From the NCBI GenBank assembly GCA_022614805.1, contig JAKEHY010000004.1, positions 1 to 39,483 on the forward strand: a stretch of 39,483 bases of DNA, written 5' to 3'. The stretch is from Candidatus Zixiibacteriota bacterium (lineage in GTDB: Bacteria; Zixibacteria; MSB-5A5; DSPP01). A model generated the notes under the pieces. It was not told the DNA's origin and did no database searches. It saw only the letters and a program-made list of their open reading frames with translations. The translations under genes and the position numbers were made by a program. Positions 1 through 8,567 of the stretch are shown here, in pieces (position 1 is the first letter of the stretch; each line of letters begins with the position of its first letter).

Positions 1-9
1 CCTCCTTGA

Positions 10-420
10 CCAATTATACCTCTCCAAATCTTAAGTGGGGCACGGCAAGGCCCTATTGGAAAATGCTCTTCCTGTCAACAAAAGGAACCCAAACGATTCA
101 TAGTCCCACCAGTGTCAAATAAACTCATCGAACAAAATACATTTCTTCACAAACTGTGGCTTATCGCCAGAGAAAAATTACCTTATGCAAAACGGATAGT
201 TTTTATAGGTTATTCTTTCTCACCAATTGATTTTTATGCTGAATGGCTTTTTCGACAACTTCGCTTTTCGACACATGATATGCCCGAAATTATCGTGGTC
301 AACCCTGAAATGTTTAAAAAGGGAAGTCCGGTCTCTAAGAGATACAAAACCATTTTCAAAGATTTTAAACTTGTCAAATATCGAACTCTGGCTGATTTTG
401 CCAAGGAATGGAGATATTGA
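10..420 (+). CDS. C-terminal part of a SIR2-like protein (5' end missing or frameshifted)
   Basis: The readable frame ends in TGA at 420. A GTG at 112 could start a 102-residue protein, but the same frame upstream already reads a CxxC pair (Cys-Ser-Ser-Cys, about 67-78) followed by Ile-Val-Pro-Pro just before the GTG. In SIR2-like proteins the zinc-binding CxxC and an IVPP-type motif precede the final Rossmann strand, seen here as IVFIGYSFSPIDFYAEW. I therefore read this as the tail of a larger protein. An in-frame TGA at 7-9 blocks extension, so either a frameshift lies near 50-65 (another frame is open from 3 to about 113) or the gene is decayed. SIR2-like domains often consume NAD in phage-defence proteins; that role is only inferred. 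The stretch is clearly richer in A+T than the following genes, which suggests acquired DNA. Confidence 0.45.
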   Translation, partial: PIIPLQILSGARQGPIGKCSSCQQKEPKRFIVPPVSNKLIEQNTFLHKLWLIAREKLPYAKRIVFIGYSFSPIDFYAEWLFRQLRFSTHDMPEIIVVNPEMFKKGSPVSKRYKTIFKDFKLVKYRTLADFAKEWRY

Positions 421-504
421 CATTCACTAAATATCATCGCACGGTTGACTCAAAACTAAGCCCGAGAAAATTGAACCCCTTAAACAATCTTCAAGGGTGA
501 AAGA

Positions 505-537
505 TTAAAAAAGAGGCGCCCCAGAAGGAGCGCCTCG
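505..537 (-). terminator. Rho-independent terminator of the dockerin-protein gene
   Basis: Read on the minus strand, a 7-bp perfect stem (GAGGCGC / GCGCCTC, plus-strand 530-536 and 513-519) closes a 10-nt loop and is followed by six T residues. It lies about 20 bases past the stop codon of the 557-2890 gene, where its terminator would be expected. Confidence 0.8.
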
Positions 538-556
538 AAATCAAGCCGAATCCGGC

Positions 557-2890
557 CTAAAATCCGCAGACGAACGAACTTTGGCCCGAAAAGGTTAGTT
601 GCACCAGGGTAACTATGTCCGAGCCGGACCAAACCCCGTCGCAGTTCAAATCGGCGGCCATTGCGTCGGGAACCGGCTGCCCGCTGAAAATAAAGCCCAC
701 AAGCATCACCACGTCGCTGCCGCTATAGACTCCGTCGCCGTTTATATCCCCGCGCAAACTGGTGCCGGCCGGCAGGGTCAGATTAAAGCCCGCCAGCGAA
801 CCGCCGGACAAATCGACACTTTGGGAGGCGCTGGCGCCAGCGGTGACGGCCGATACGGTGTATGAACCGGAAGCAAGCCCCTCGACGATAAAGCCCCCGT
901 CCGGGAGCGAAAGGGCCGCCCCTTCGACCGTGCCGCCGCCGGAAACGGTAACCAAAGCCCCCGCTTCCGGCATCCCGGAGTTGGAGGAAACGCTGCCGGC
1001 AAGCGTATGGGCCGTGGAATCTTTTTTCTCGAGGGCAAAGTTTATCCCGGAAGCGTCCGGCGTGATTTGGGTGGCCTCTTCAAAGCGGTGGACGTTGTCG
1101 TAGATTTCCCCTTTATACCCGCGCGCCCAGGCCAAAACGAAGTAGGGGATTTTGGGCAGCTGCTCAAGGAGGTAGCTGCCGGTGGAGTCGGTGTAAGCAA
1201 AGCGGACGACCCGATGGTCGAGGGTGGAATCGAAGCCGACGGCGGCCACGACGGCACAGCCGATCGGTTCTCCGGTGGAATCATCCGTAACCATACCGCT
1301 AATCATACCCAAATCGGGCGGCGGCACCGGCCGCAATCGCAGGTTGATGTTGGGAGTGTTTTCGTCTGCGCGAACCTCGACCGGTTCCGGATAAACGGCC
1401 GCATAAAAGCCGCGCGCCACGGCCGCGACTTTGTAAAAGCCGGCCGGCAAGGGGCCGATTCGATAGTTACCGGCCTCATCGGTCAAAGTCGAGCCGAAGC
1501 CGAAACCGTCCTGCTGGCGGGCCACCACCAAAGCGTGCGGAATGGGCAAGCCGTCGGCGGCGTTGGTCACCTGTCCGGAAATCGAGCCAAAACCAATCGA
1601 AATCGGACGCAAAGCAATATCAACGTTGGAAACGGTGTCATACGCATCAACCCGCACCGGATTGCCGGGATATTCTCCCGGGGCATAGCCGTGCGCGGCC
1701 GCCCGGACGAAGTAACCGCCAGCCGTCACCGGTAAAAAGTAGCGCCCGTCCGGGCCAGTTCTCGTTTGAAAGATGATGGTCAACCATTCCCCGCTGGCCC
1801 CCACCCAGGCATCCGGAATTCCCAGGCCGGTTTGGGCATCCGTAATTCGCCCGGTGATGAATCCGGGATTCGGCGGAGGATTGGTGCGCAAGGCGATATC
1901 AATTCCCCGGACCGTGTCGTTCGCACCAACGAGCACCGGGTTGCCGGGATAGGAAGTTATCTCGTATCCTTCCGCAAAGGCGGCTACGCTATATTCCGAT
2001 GGTTGAAAATCCCCGGTGGGGACTTTCAAGAGATAATATCCCTCTGGCCCGCTGCGGGTGGCGAAAAAAGGACTCAAAGAGTCGGCCTGGTGGGCGGATA
2101 CATAGGCTTCTGCAATAGCGTTTCCCGTGGCTGCGTCGGTAATCCGGCCGGAGATGAATCCGACGGGGGGAGGTATGCTCGGACGCAGGGCAATATCAAT
2201 TCCGCGAACCGTGTCGCCGCTGTCCACCGGAACCGGATTGCCGGGGTATTCACCCCGCTCGTAACCGGGCTTCTCGGCAAAGACGTGATAACTTTCAGGC
2301 GGTACGCGCAAACGATACCCCCCATCCGTATCGGAGACGGTTTCGTAGATGATGGGATAAACATTATCCCGCAGGACATGGGCAAAAACCCGCGCGCTTG
2401 CAAGATGAGCCCCTGTTTCCGCATCGGTGATTAGGCCGGTAATCAGACCGGAGTGCGGCGGCTCCGGCACAAAAGGCCGAAAGGTGATGTTGATGCCGGA
2501 CGTAACCTGGTCATCAACGACAGCCACTGATCGGGCGAAATTGGGATAAGGACTGCCACCGCCTGTGCCGTCATAAAAAAGACAGGCCAAACCTTCCTTG
2601 CAGGCCACAATCCTGTAATTTCCCGCCGCCAGGTTCTCCAGCCGGTAATTTCCATTTGAATCGGTGTGGGTCGATGCTACGAAATGGCTGTCAGCCGGGC
2701 TCGCAACCCCCCTAAGGTAGGTATCCGCTAAGATAGCCCCGACCGTGGCTCCTTCGACCGGAAGCAAAGCCACCTCGTGTTCCAGCATCACCCGACCGGA
2801 GATGGAGCCGACCGCCCCGGCTACGGCGGTAAATAGTAATAGGGTGGCGAATGTCAGGATGGATAGGACGGCAAACTTCTTGAAGCGCAT
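557..2890 (-). CDS. Secreted multi-domain protein: seven carboxypeptidase-regulatory-like units and a C-terminal dockerin-like domain
   Basis: This is a 777-residue protein. Residues 1-26 form a signal peptide (basic start, hydrophobic core, AVAGA cleavage region). Seven beta-sandwich units follow at about 27-140, 149-238, 245-336, 343-430, 434-522, 528-622 and 628-708. Most carry the pattern ISG-x-(V/I)-TD...TG...A.V, then G.Y.L, then Y.V.A...GY, and units 2-4 end in YPGNPV...DTV..(I/V)DIALR, the signature of CarboxypepD_reg-like folds. Residues 713-770 hold two calcium-loop repeats (DINGDGVYSGSD and DLNCDGVWSGSD) like a type I dockerin. The start ATG has a good ribosome site (GGGAGGAAGCT). 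The protein is probably exported and attached to a partner through the dockerin; the ligand is unknown. It stands alone on the minus strand, divergent from the polysaccharide cluster, with its own terminator. Confidence 0.85.
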   Translation of the reverse strand: MRFKKFAVLSILTFATLLLFTAVAGAVGSISGRVMLEHEVALLPVEGATVGAILADTYLRGVASPADSHFVASTHTDSNGNYRLENLAAGNYRIVACKEGLACLFYDGTGGGSPYPNFARSVAVVDDQVTSGINITFRPFVPEPPHSGLITGLITDAETGAHLASARVFAHVLRDNVYPIIYETVSDTDGGYRLRVPPESYHVFAEKPGYERGEYPGNPVPVDSGDTVRGIDIALRPSIPPPVGFISGRITDAATGNAIAEAYVSAHQADSLSPFFATRSGPEGYYLLKVPTGDFQPSEYSVAAFAEGYEITSYPGNPVLVGANDTVRGIDIALRTNPPPNPGFITGRITDAQTGLGIPDAWVGASGEWLTIIFQTRTGPDGRYFLPVTAGGYFVRAAAHGYAPGEYPGNPVRVDAYDTVSNVDIALRPISIGFGSISGQVTNAADGLPIPHALVVARQQDGFGFGSTLTDEAGNYRIGPLPAGFYKVAAVARGFYAAVYPEPVEVRADENTPNINLRLRPVPPPDLGMISGMVTDDSTGEPIGCAVVAAVGFDSTLDHRVVRFAYTDSTGSYLLEQLPKIPYFVLAWARGYKGEIYDNVHRFEEATQITPDASGINFALEKKDSTAHTLAGSVSSNSGMPEAGALVTVSGGGTVEGAALSLPDGGFIVEGLASGSYTVSAVTAGASASQSVDLSGGSLAGFNLTLPAGTSLRGDINGDGVYSGSDVVMLVGFIFSGQPVPDAMAADLNCDGVWSGSDIVTLVQLTFSGQSSFVCGF

Positions 2891-2937
2891 AGCTTCCTCC
2901 CTTCCTTAAGTTCTGCCTTTCCCCCTCAAGGAAGGCG

Positions 2938-2975
2938 TTACGGGAGTAATAAAATATGATTACTCCGTAAGTCAA
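2938..2975 (-). promoter_or_regulatory. Candidate promoter overlaid by an operator-like palindrome
   Basis: On the minus strand TTGACT (2970-2975) is followed after 18 bases by TATTAC (2946-2951), a plausible sigma-70 pair about 55 bases ahead of the 2890 start codon. A dyad (2938-2950 against 2959-2970, identical except for one extra G) covers the -10 and the spacer and touches the -35. That arrangement is typical of a repressor operator, but it could also be a hairpin. Both the promoter and its regulator are inference. Confidence 0.4.
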
Positions 2976-3248
2976 GAAAATAATGCTTCCGACCCCGTCA
3001 AACTTCTCCAAACAAGCCTTTCCGCCGCCGAGCCGACCGGATTCTTGGTTACGCAGCAAAGGAACAGGCCCAAACTTTAAAAATCTGAATTTTTTTCCTC
3101 CTCTTTGGGAAACTTTTTCCACAGCGGCCAACCTCACCCCTTATTTGAACTGTCAAATCCGTTGCCCAACTTAGCCTTGGAAGTATTTTTAAGAAGCGAA
3201 TTTTTGGCCTCGGTCTTGCCTTAAGCCCCACCGGAGCATAGGAGGAAT
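2976..3248. other. Intergenic region between divergent genes
   Basis: I see no convincing gene in this stretch. It must hold the promoter of the plus-strand polysaccharide cluster. The best I can offer is a weak TTGCCC (3162-3167), 16 bases, TATTTT (3184-3189). The ribosome site AGGAGGAAT sits directly before the ATG at 3249. Confidence 0.5.
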
Positions 3249-5576
3249 ATGAGAAAACGAATTGGATTTGCGCTTCTTTTGGGATTTCTCACGGGCTATC
3301 CTTTCGAGCTTTCAGCTCAAACGTTAAGCGAGCAGGAAAAAAAACTCCTCCAAGAATACTTAAAAAAGAATAAAACCGAGGAGTCTGCTTTTACTCCGGG
3401 ACCTTCCGCGCTCGCCCGGTATAACACCCCCGCTCTGTACGACAGCACCGGGGCCCTGCAATCGGAAGCGATCGCTCCGGCAAATAATTCGGCTTCCACA
3501 AATACTGAAGAAGCAAACGAGTTGAACCCCTTCGGGCTGGAAATCTTCAACGGCTCGGCCGCCGCCTTTGCTCCCGTGCCGGAAACGCCGGTGCCGGAAA
3601 CCTATCTTTTGGGACCCGGTGACCAGTTGATAATCAACCTCTGGGGCCGGGCCGACCAGGAGTACAACCTCTCCGTTGACCGCGAGGGAAAAATCTTTAT
3701 CCCCAAGGTGGGGGAAATGGTGGTCTGGGGGATGACCATTCCCCAGTTCGAAACCAAACTGAAAGCCCGGCTGGCCAAAATCTATTCCAACTTTCAGGTC
3801 TCCGTGATGCTCGGAAAGCTGCGCTCGGTGAAAGTCTTTGTGTTGGGGGAAATAAAGCGGCCGGGCGGCTACACCCTCTCCTCTCTTTCCACCTTCTTTT
3901 CCGCCCTCTATGCCGCCGGCGGGCCCTCCGAGCGGGGGAGTATGCGCAAAATTAAAGTGCTTCGACAGAACAAGGAAGTGGCCGAACTCGACTTGTATGA
4001 ATTTCTTTTGAAAGGGCACATCGCCGCCGACCAAAAGCTCGAGACGGGGGACGTCGTCTACGTGCCGGTCGCCGGCCCGCAGGTTAAAATCAAAGGGGAG
4101 GTCCGGCGGCCGGCCGTCTACGAGTTAAAGGGGGACGAAAAAATCCGGGATTTAATCGGTCTCTCCGGCGGCCTTCTGCCCACCGCTTACCTGAAGCAGG
4201 TGGTGCTGGACCGGCTGCGGGAAAACGACCAGAGGGAACTGGTTAACCTCGACCTTTCCGATTCCGCCAGGGATTCCGGCAACCTGGTCTTAAAAGACGG
4301 GGACGAGCTTTCGGTGCTATCGAAATACCAATTCCGCCCGAACGTGGTCTGGGTTGCCGGAAAAGCCAAGCATCCCGGCGGCTTTGAGCGGCGGGAGGGG
4401 ATGCGGGTTGGTGAACTGTTGAACGGCGGCGAGCAGTTGGAGCCGGACGCCTATTTGCCGAGAGCCGACATTTTCCGGACCAATCCGGATGGAAAACGGG
4501 AACTGGTTTCGTTCTCCGTTGAAAAGCTTCTGGCCGGCGACTCGGCTGCCAACCTCCTGCTTCAGGACCGCGACTCCCTGGTCGTCTACGGTCTGAACGA
4601 GGTGGAACGGAAAAAGTTTGTAAGCATAGAAGGGGAGGTCAAGTTCCCCGGCCGCTACGAGCTGTTGGAAAAAATGCGCTTTTCCGATTTGGTTTTCCGC
4701 GCCGGCAACTTGAACAAGAACGCCTACCAGTTGAAAGCCGAGCTGGCGCGGGCCAATCCGGGACGCCCCTCGGACGTTTTTTACGTTCCGCTCGACTCGG
4801 TTCTGGCGGCGCCCCAATCGGCGGCCGACCCGTTTTTGCTGGAAGAGGACAAGGTCTTCATCCGTGAAATTCCGGAATGGAACGAACACCGGGTGGTCAA
4901 AATTTCCGGCGAGGTCTTCTTTCCCGGCAAGTACGCCCTCAAAAGCGAAAACGAAACGCTCTACGATCTCATCCAGCGGGCGGGGGGGCTGACCTCGTGG
5001 GCCTTCGTTGCCGGCATCAGCCTGACCCGCCATGCCATTGCCCGGGCCATAGAGCGCCAAAATCTTCCCGCCCTCCTCGCCAGCACCCAGCTTTTGGAAA
5101 GGGATTCCCTGGGAAAACTGGAAGCCCCCCCGCCTTTGCCCGTCGATGCCGGAAAAGTCTCCCGCATCATTTTCGACCCGGTGGTGCTGTTCAAAAGCAA
5201 AGGGGAAAAAGCCAACCTTCCCTTGCGGGATGGGGACGAAATTTATGTACCGGAGACCCCCTCCGGCGTGCAGGTTTTGGGGGCCGTTGCCTCCGTCGGC
5301 ACCATCGGTCATGAGCGGGGAAAGTCGGTCAACCATTACATCAAGAAAGCGGGGGGCTACACCCCCAATGCCGACAAAAAGGAGACCCGCCTGGTCAAGG
5401 CCGACGGCCGGGTCATCGCCGGAGGAGTGGGAGGGAAAAAAGTGGAATTGGGGGATGCCATCATCGTCCCCTTGAGAATCGAAGAGAAAAAGCATTTTTC
5501 GCGTGACCTCGCCACGACGGTTTCGATTATCTCCGGCCTGGCCACTACCGTCTTCATCATTGCCAAAACAAAATGA
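3249..5576 (+). CDS. Wza-like polysaccharide export protein with multiple SLBB domains
   Basis: This 775-residue protein has a signal peptide (about 1-24, cleavage near LSAQ). A Poly_export domain lies at about 118-192, starting with YLLGPGDQLIINLWG. At least six SLBB beta-grasp units follow, each beginning like V.V.GE(V/I).RPG.Y.L, at about 194, 278, 366, 457, 545 and 675. A short hydrophobic tail (about 750-771) may be a C-terminal anchor. The family forms outer-membrane or periplasmic conduits for exopolysaccharide; the long multi-SLBB form is common in Bacteroidota-like and candidate-phylum genomes rather than the 380-residue enterobacterial Wza. I see no lipobox cysteine. It is the first gene of the polysaccharide cluster, has a strong AGGAGG site and overlaps the next gene by 4 bases (ATGA). 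Confidence 0.9.
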   Translation: MRKRIGFALLLGFLTGYPFELSAQTLSEQEKKLLQEYLKKNKTEESAFTPGPSALARYNTPALYDSTGALQSEAIAPANNSASTNTEEANELNPFGLEIFNGSAAAFAPVPETPVPETYLLGPGDQLIINLWGRADQEYNLSVDREGKIFIPKVGEMVVWGMTIPQFETKLKARLAKIYSNFQVSVMLGKLRSVKVFVLGEIKRPGGYTLSSLSTFFSALYAAGGPSERGSMRKIKVLRQNKEVAELDLYEFLLKGHIAADQKLETGDVVYVPVAGPQVKIKGEVRRPAVYELKGDEKIRDLIGLSGGLLPTAYLKQVVLDRLRENDQRELVNLDLSDSARDSGNLVLKDGDELSVLSKYQFRPNVVWVAGKAKHPGGFERREGMRVGELLNGGEQLEPDAYLPRADIFRTNPDGKRELVSFSVEKLLAGDSAANLLLQDRDSLVVYGLNEVERKKFVSIEGEVKFPGRYELLEKMRFSDLVFRAGNLNKNAYQLKAELARANPGRPSDVFYVPLDSVLAAPQSAADPFLLEEDKVFIREIPEWNEHRVVKISGEVFFPGKYALKSENETLYDLIQRAGGLTSWAFVAGISLTRHAIARAIERQNLPALLASTQLLERDSLGKLEAPPPLPVDAGKVSRIIFDPVVLFKSKGEKANLPLRDGDEIYVPETPSGVQVLGAVASVGTIGHERGKSVNHYIKKAGGYTPNADKKETRLVKADGRVIAGGVGGKKVELGDAIIVPLRIEEKKHFSRDLATTVSIISGLATTVFIIAKTK

Positions 5577-6622
5577 CCAGCCGCCTCGAAATAACCCGCC
5601 CCCCCGAAGGCCGCCTCCTTTTTTATTGGGCCGCACGCTTCTGGGAAGAGCGATTTTTTCTGGCGAGGCTGACGGCAGCGGCCCTAATCGGGTCGGTGCT
5701 GGCAGCCCTCATTTTGCCTTCCCAGTACACGGCCAAAGTGGTGCTATTGCCCTCCGGCAAGCAGGACAAAATGGGGGTGCTTTCGGGGCTGGCTTCCTCT
5801 CTCGGTTTTGATTTGAGCGGCACCACCGCCGGTTTGGAGAGTTCTTCGCTTTTGTACCCGGACATTCTAAAAAGCCGGTTCATCGGCGAGGCGGTTTTGG
5901 CCGCCCGTTACCGCTACCGGCAGAAGAAAAAACCGGTGGAAAAGACCCTTTTCGAATATCTCAAGGCCAAAGATATGGAGCGGGGTTTGAAAAAGCTGGC
6001 CCGCCGCCGGGAAATTGATATGGACGTAAAAACCGGCATCATCACGCTTTCCGTCACCACCGGCAACCGGGAGCTTTCCGCCCTGGTGGCCAACCGGTTC
6101 ACAGCCGAACTGGAGCGCTACAACCGCTCGAAGCGCAAGACCAAGGCCTTGAACAATCAGCAAAATCTCGAACGCCGGCTCGACTCGGTGAAAGTGGAAC
6201 TGGCCCGGGCCGAGGAGGCGCTGGAGGGCTTTCTGGAGAAAAACCGCAACTTTGCCCTCTCCGACGATCCGGAACTGAACCGGGAACTGACGGAATTGAA
6301 GCGGGAGGCGGCGATAAAATCGGAAACCTATGCCGCCCTGACCCAGCAGTATGAGCTGGCCAAAATCGAAACGGAAAAGGAAATCCCCATCGTTCAGGTG
6401 TTGGACCCGGCCGTCCCGCCGTTGAAGAAGTCGGCCCCTCAGCGGACGCTAATCGTTCTGACCACCGCCGCCTTCGCTTTCGCCTGCGGGCTCCTGTGGG
6501 TATTCCTCCGGGATTGGCTGCACCAAAACCCCGCCTATAACTCCGTCCGCAGGCGGATAAAGAATTGGCGGGTGAAAACCCCGGTCGAAAACCGCCTCGA
6601 GTTGGAAAGCCCGGCGAAATGA
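5573..6622 (+). CDS. Wzz/GumC-like polysaccharide chain-length determinant
   Basis: This 349-residue protein has one transmembrane helix near residues 30-50 and a second near 288-311. Between them lies a long periplasmic part whose residues about 180-280 are rich in charged heptads (coiled coil), the classic polysaccharide co-polymerase layout. The Pro-rich segment before the second helix (VLDPAVPPLKKSAPQR) matches the family. There is no cytoplasmic Walker-type tyrosine-kinase domain, so it is a Wzz or split-GumC type rather than a Wzc type. It should set polymer length together with the Wzy-like protein and the SLBB exporter. The start overlaps the stop of the preceding gene (ATGA), so translation is probably coupled. 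Confidence 0.85.
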   Translation: MTSRLEITRPPEGRLLFYWAARFWEERFFLARLTAAALIGSVLAALILPSQYTAKVVLLPSGKQDKMGVLSGLASSLGFDLSGTTAGLESSSLLYPDILKSRFIGEAVLAARYRYRQKKKPVEKTLFEYLKAKDMERGLKKLARRREIDMDVKTGIITLSVTTGNRELSALVANRFTAELERYNRSKRKTKALNNQQNLERRLDSVKVELARAEEALEGFLEKNRNFALSDDPELNRELTELKREAAIKSETYAALTQQYELAKIETEKEIPIVQVLDPAVPPLKKSAPQRTLIVLTTAAFAFACGLLWVFLRDWLHQNPAYNSVRRRIKNWRVKTPVENRLELESPAK

Positions 6623-8028
6623 GCCCCACGACAACCCAGAAAGCGGCCTCCACCGGTCTTACCCGGAAGATTTTGGAAAATTCGGTCGCCCTTTTCACCA
6701 GCCAGCTTCTGGCCAAAGTCTTCCGGGTATTGGCCAACTTTCTTTTGGCCCGTTTTTTGGGACCGGAGAATTTCGGCGTTTGGGCCTTGGTTCTGGCCTT
6801 CATAGAGCTTTTCCGTTTTCTGCCGAATTTTGGCCTTGACTTGACCCTCGTGCGCAATATGTCCCGAAGCTCCTCCACCTCCGGCCTTTCCAAAACCCTT
6901 TTTTTGAGGTCCCTGCTCTCCGGTCTTGCATTGGTTACGGTCGGCCTGGTCCTAACCTTCACCGGCTATTCGACCGACATTCGAAAGCTGATTTACTTTT
7001 ACTCCCTTTCCTTTTTCCTGCAATCGGGCACTGGAGTGCTTGCCTGCTTTTTCCAAGTCCAGCTCCGCTCGGCAGCCTTGATTTGGGCCTACACTATCTC
7101 TGGTCTCGCCTATCTCGGTTTGATTCTGGTCGGCATTTTCACCCGGCAAGAGTTGACCTTTTTTATGGTTTCCCTTCTTTCCAGCGAGGGGGTTCTTCTT
7201 TTGCTTTTTGCCCTGACCTTCTTCAAAAAAGGGGGCCGGCTTACGGCTTTCAACTTTTCCGAGCTTACCCCCCTGCTCAAGGAGGCTTTTCCCATCGCCT
7301 TGTACCTGGCTCTGGTTACGGCCTATTTCCGCATCGACACCCTGGTTGTTTACCACTATGGGGGTGAGCGGGGTGCCGGGCTGTATTCCGCCTGTTTCCG
7401 GCTTTCCGAGGCGTTTTTAATGCTGGCCTCTTCCGTGGCCGCCTCGCTTTTCCCTGTTTTCTCCCGCCTGAAAACCGAAAACAAACCTGAACTCGCCTCC
7501 CTCTTCAATAAAAGCTTTTTCTGGTTTTTCCCCTTCACCCTGTCGGTGGCCATTCTGGGTACGGGCCTAAGTCCCCTAATCATTAGTTTTCTCTTTGGCG
7601 AAGCGTTTGCACCGGCGGCCGGGGGGCTGGCGGTAATCATCTGGTCGGTGGTCTTTATGTTCGCCAACTCCCTCTCCATGCAGGCTCTGTTTGCCTTCGA
7701 CCGCGAAAAAACCATTACCCAAATCGCGGCCGTCACCTTGCTGGTTAATTTGGGGCTCAATTTCTGGCTGGTGCCCCGCTTCGGATTCGTCGGCGCCTGC
7801 TGGGCCACTTTGGGAAGGGAAATCGTCAGTTTCGTTTTGCAAGCCCGGGTTTTGCAAAAAATCCTGGTTCCGGGACTCTTGAACCGGGTTTGGCCTCATT
7901 TCATAGCTCCCGCTTTGGCCCTCCTCTGGTTTTACTTTTATCCGGCCAGCTTCAAGTCCGCCGGCATCTGGATTTTCACCTTCGGCTATCTCGTTTTCCT
8001 TTTGAACCGAAAGGGGCGGCCGGAATGA
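6619..8028 (+). CDS. Wzx-like polysaccharide flippase (MATE/MOP superfamily)
   Basis: This 469-residue, very hydrophobic protein has about 12-14 predicted membrane helices. The N-terminal pattern LLARFLGPENFGVWALV is the hallmark of Polysacc_synt/RfbX flippases. The role is to move lipid-linked repeat units from the cytoplasmic to the periplasmic face of the inner membrane. A longer frame begins with TTG at 6565, but the ATG at 6619 overlaps the previous stop codon in an ATGA arrangement like its neighbours, so I prefer it. The 3' end again overlaps the next gene by 4 bases. Confidence 0.88.
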   Translation: MSPTTTQKAASTGLTRKILENSVALFTSQLLAKVFRVLANFLLARFLGPENFGVWALVLAFIELFRFLPNFGLDLTLVRNMSRSSSTSGLSKTLFLRSLLSGLALVTVGLVLTFTGYSTDIRKLIYFYSLSFFLQSGTGVLACFFQVQLRSAALIWAYTISGLAYLGLILVGIFTRQELTFFMVSLLSSEGVLLLLFALTFFKKGGRLTAFNFSELTPLLKEAFPIALYLALVTAYFRIDTLVVYHYGGERGAGLYSACFRLSEAFLMLASSVAASLFPVFSRLKTENKPELASLFNKSFFWFFPFTLSVAILGTGLSPLIISFLFGEAFAPAAGGLAVIIWSVVFMFANSLSMQALFAFDREKTITQIAAVTLLVNLGLNFWLVPRFGFVGACWATLGREIVSFVLQARVLQKILVPGLLNRVWPHFIAPALALLWFYFYPASFKSAGIWIFTFGYLVFLLNRKGRPE

Positions 8029-8567
8029 AGCTGAACGGGCAAAAATTGGTTCTGGATTTCGGGTGCGGGCGGGCCAAGCACCCCGGAACCATCGGCGCGG
8101 ATTTGAACCGCCGCTCCAGCGCGGACGTGATTACGGATTTGAACCGGCTTCCTTATCCGTTCAAAAACGACAGTTTCGACCAAATCATCTGCAAAGACAT
8201 TTTGGAGCATCTGGACAACTTCATCGGGGTAATGGAAGAACTCCATCGCATAACCAAACCGGGCGGCGCCATCCACGTTCACGCCCCCTTTGCCTCCAGT
8301 CCCGATTTACACGCCGACCCGACCCATCGCCGGGGATTTGTATCAAAAAGCTTCGACTACTTCATCGAAGGAACCCCTGCCTATGCCTATCGCTACTCTG
8401 ATGTCCATTTCCATTTGAACGACTGCCGCTACAGCCGGCCGAAGAGCTTCTGGTTCGACCCGCTCATTCTGAAGTGGGCTAACCGGAACAAGTCGAAATT
8501 CGAAGGCCGGCTTTTGTTTTGGTATCCGGTTTCGACCATTGAGTTCGAACTGGAGGTGGTGAAGTGA
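8025..8567 (+). CDS. Class I SAM-dependent methyltransferase
   Basis: This is a 180-residue protein. Motif I is LVLDFGCGRAKHPG near residues 7-20, the acidic strand-2 residue is in GADLN, and LPYPFKNDSFDQIICKDILEHLDN is the usual post-motif II segment. A Met-11-like loop HRITKPGG precedes strand 5. The short C-terminal part is probably the acceptor region. It may methylate a sugar or nucleotide-sugar during repeat-unit synthesis; the substrate cannot be read from sequence. The open frame continues upstream inside the flippase gene, but the ATG at 8025 gives the ATGA overlap and a natural N-terminus directly before motif I. Confidence 0.82.
   Translation: MKLNGQKLVLDFGCGRAKHPGTIGADLNRRSSADVITDLNRLPYPFKNDSFDQIICKDILEHLDNFIGVMEELHRITKPGGAIHVHAPFASSPDLHADPTHRRGFVSKSFDYFIEGTPAYAYRYSDVHFHLNDCRYSRPKSFWFDPLILKWANRNKSKFEGRLLFWYPVSTIEFELEVVK

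Noticed and set aside
4317-5636. A long open frame (439 codons) on the minus strand across the SLBB exporter gene
   Set aside because: It mirrors the real gene in GC-rich codons, has no ribosome site or known motif, and the plus-strand product is a clear export protein.
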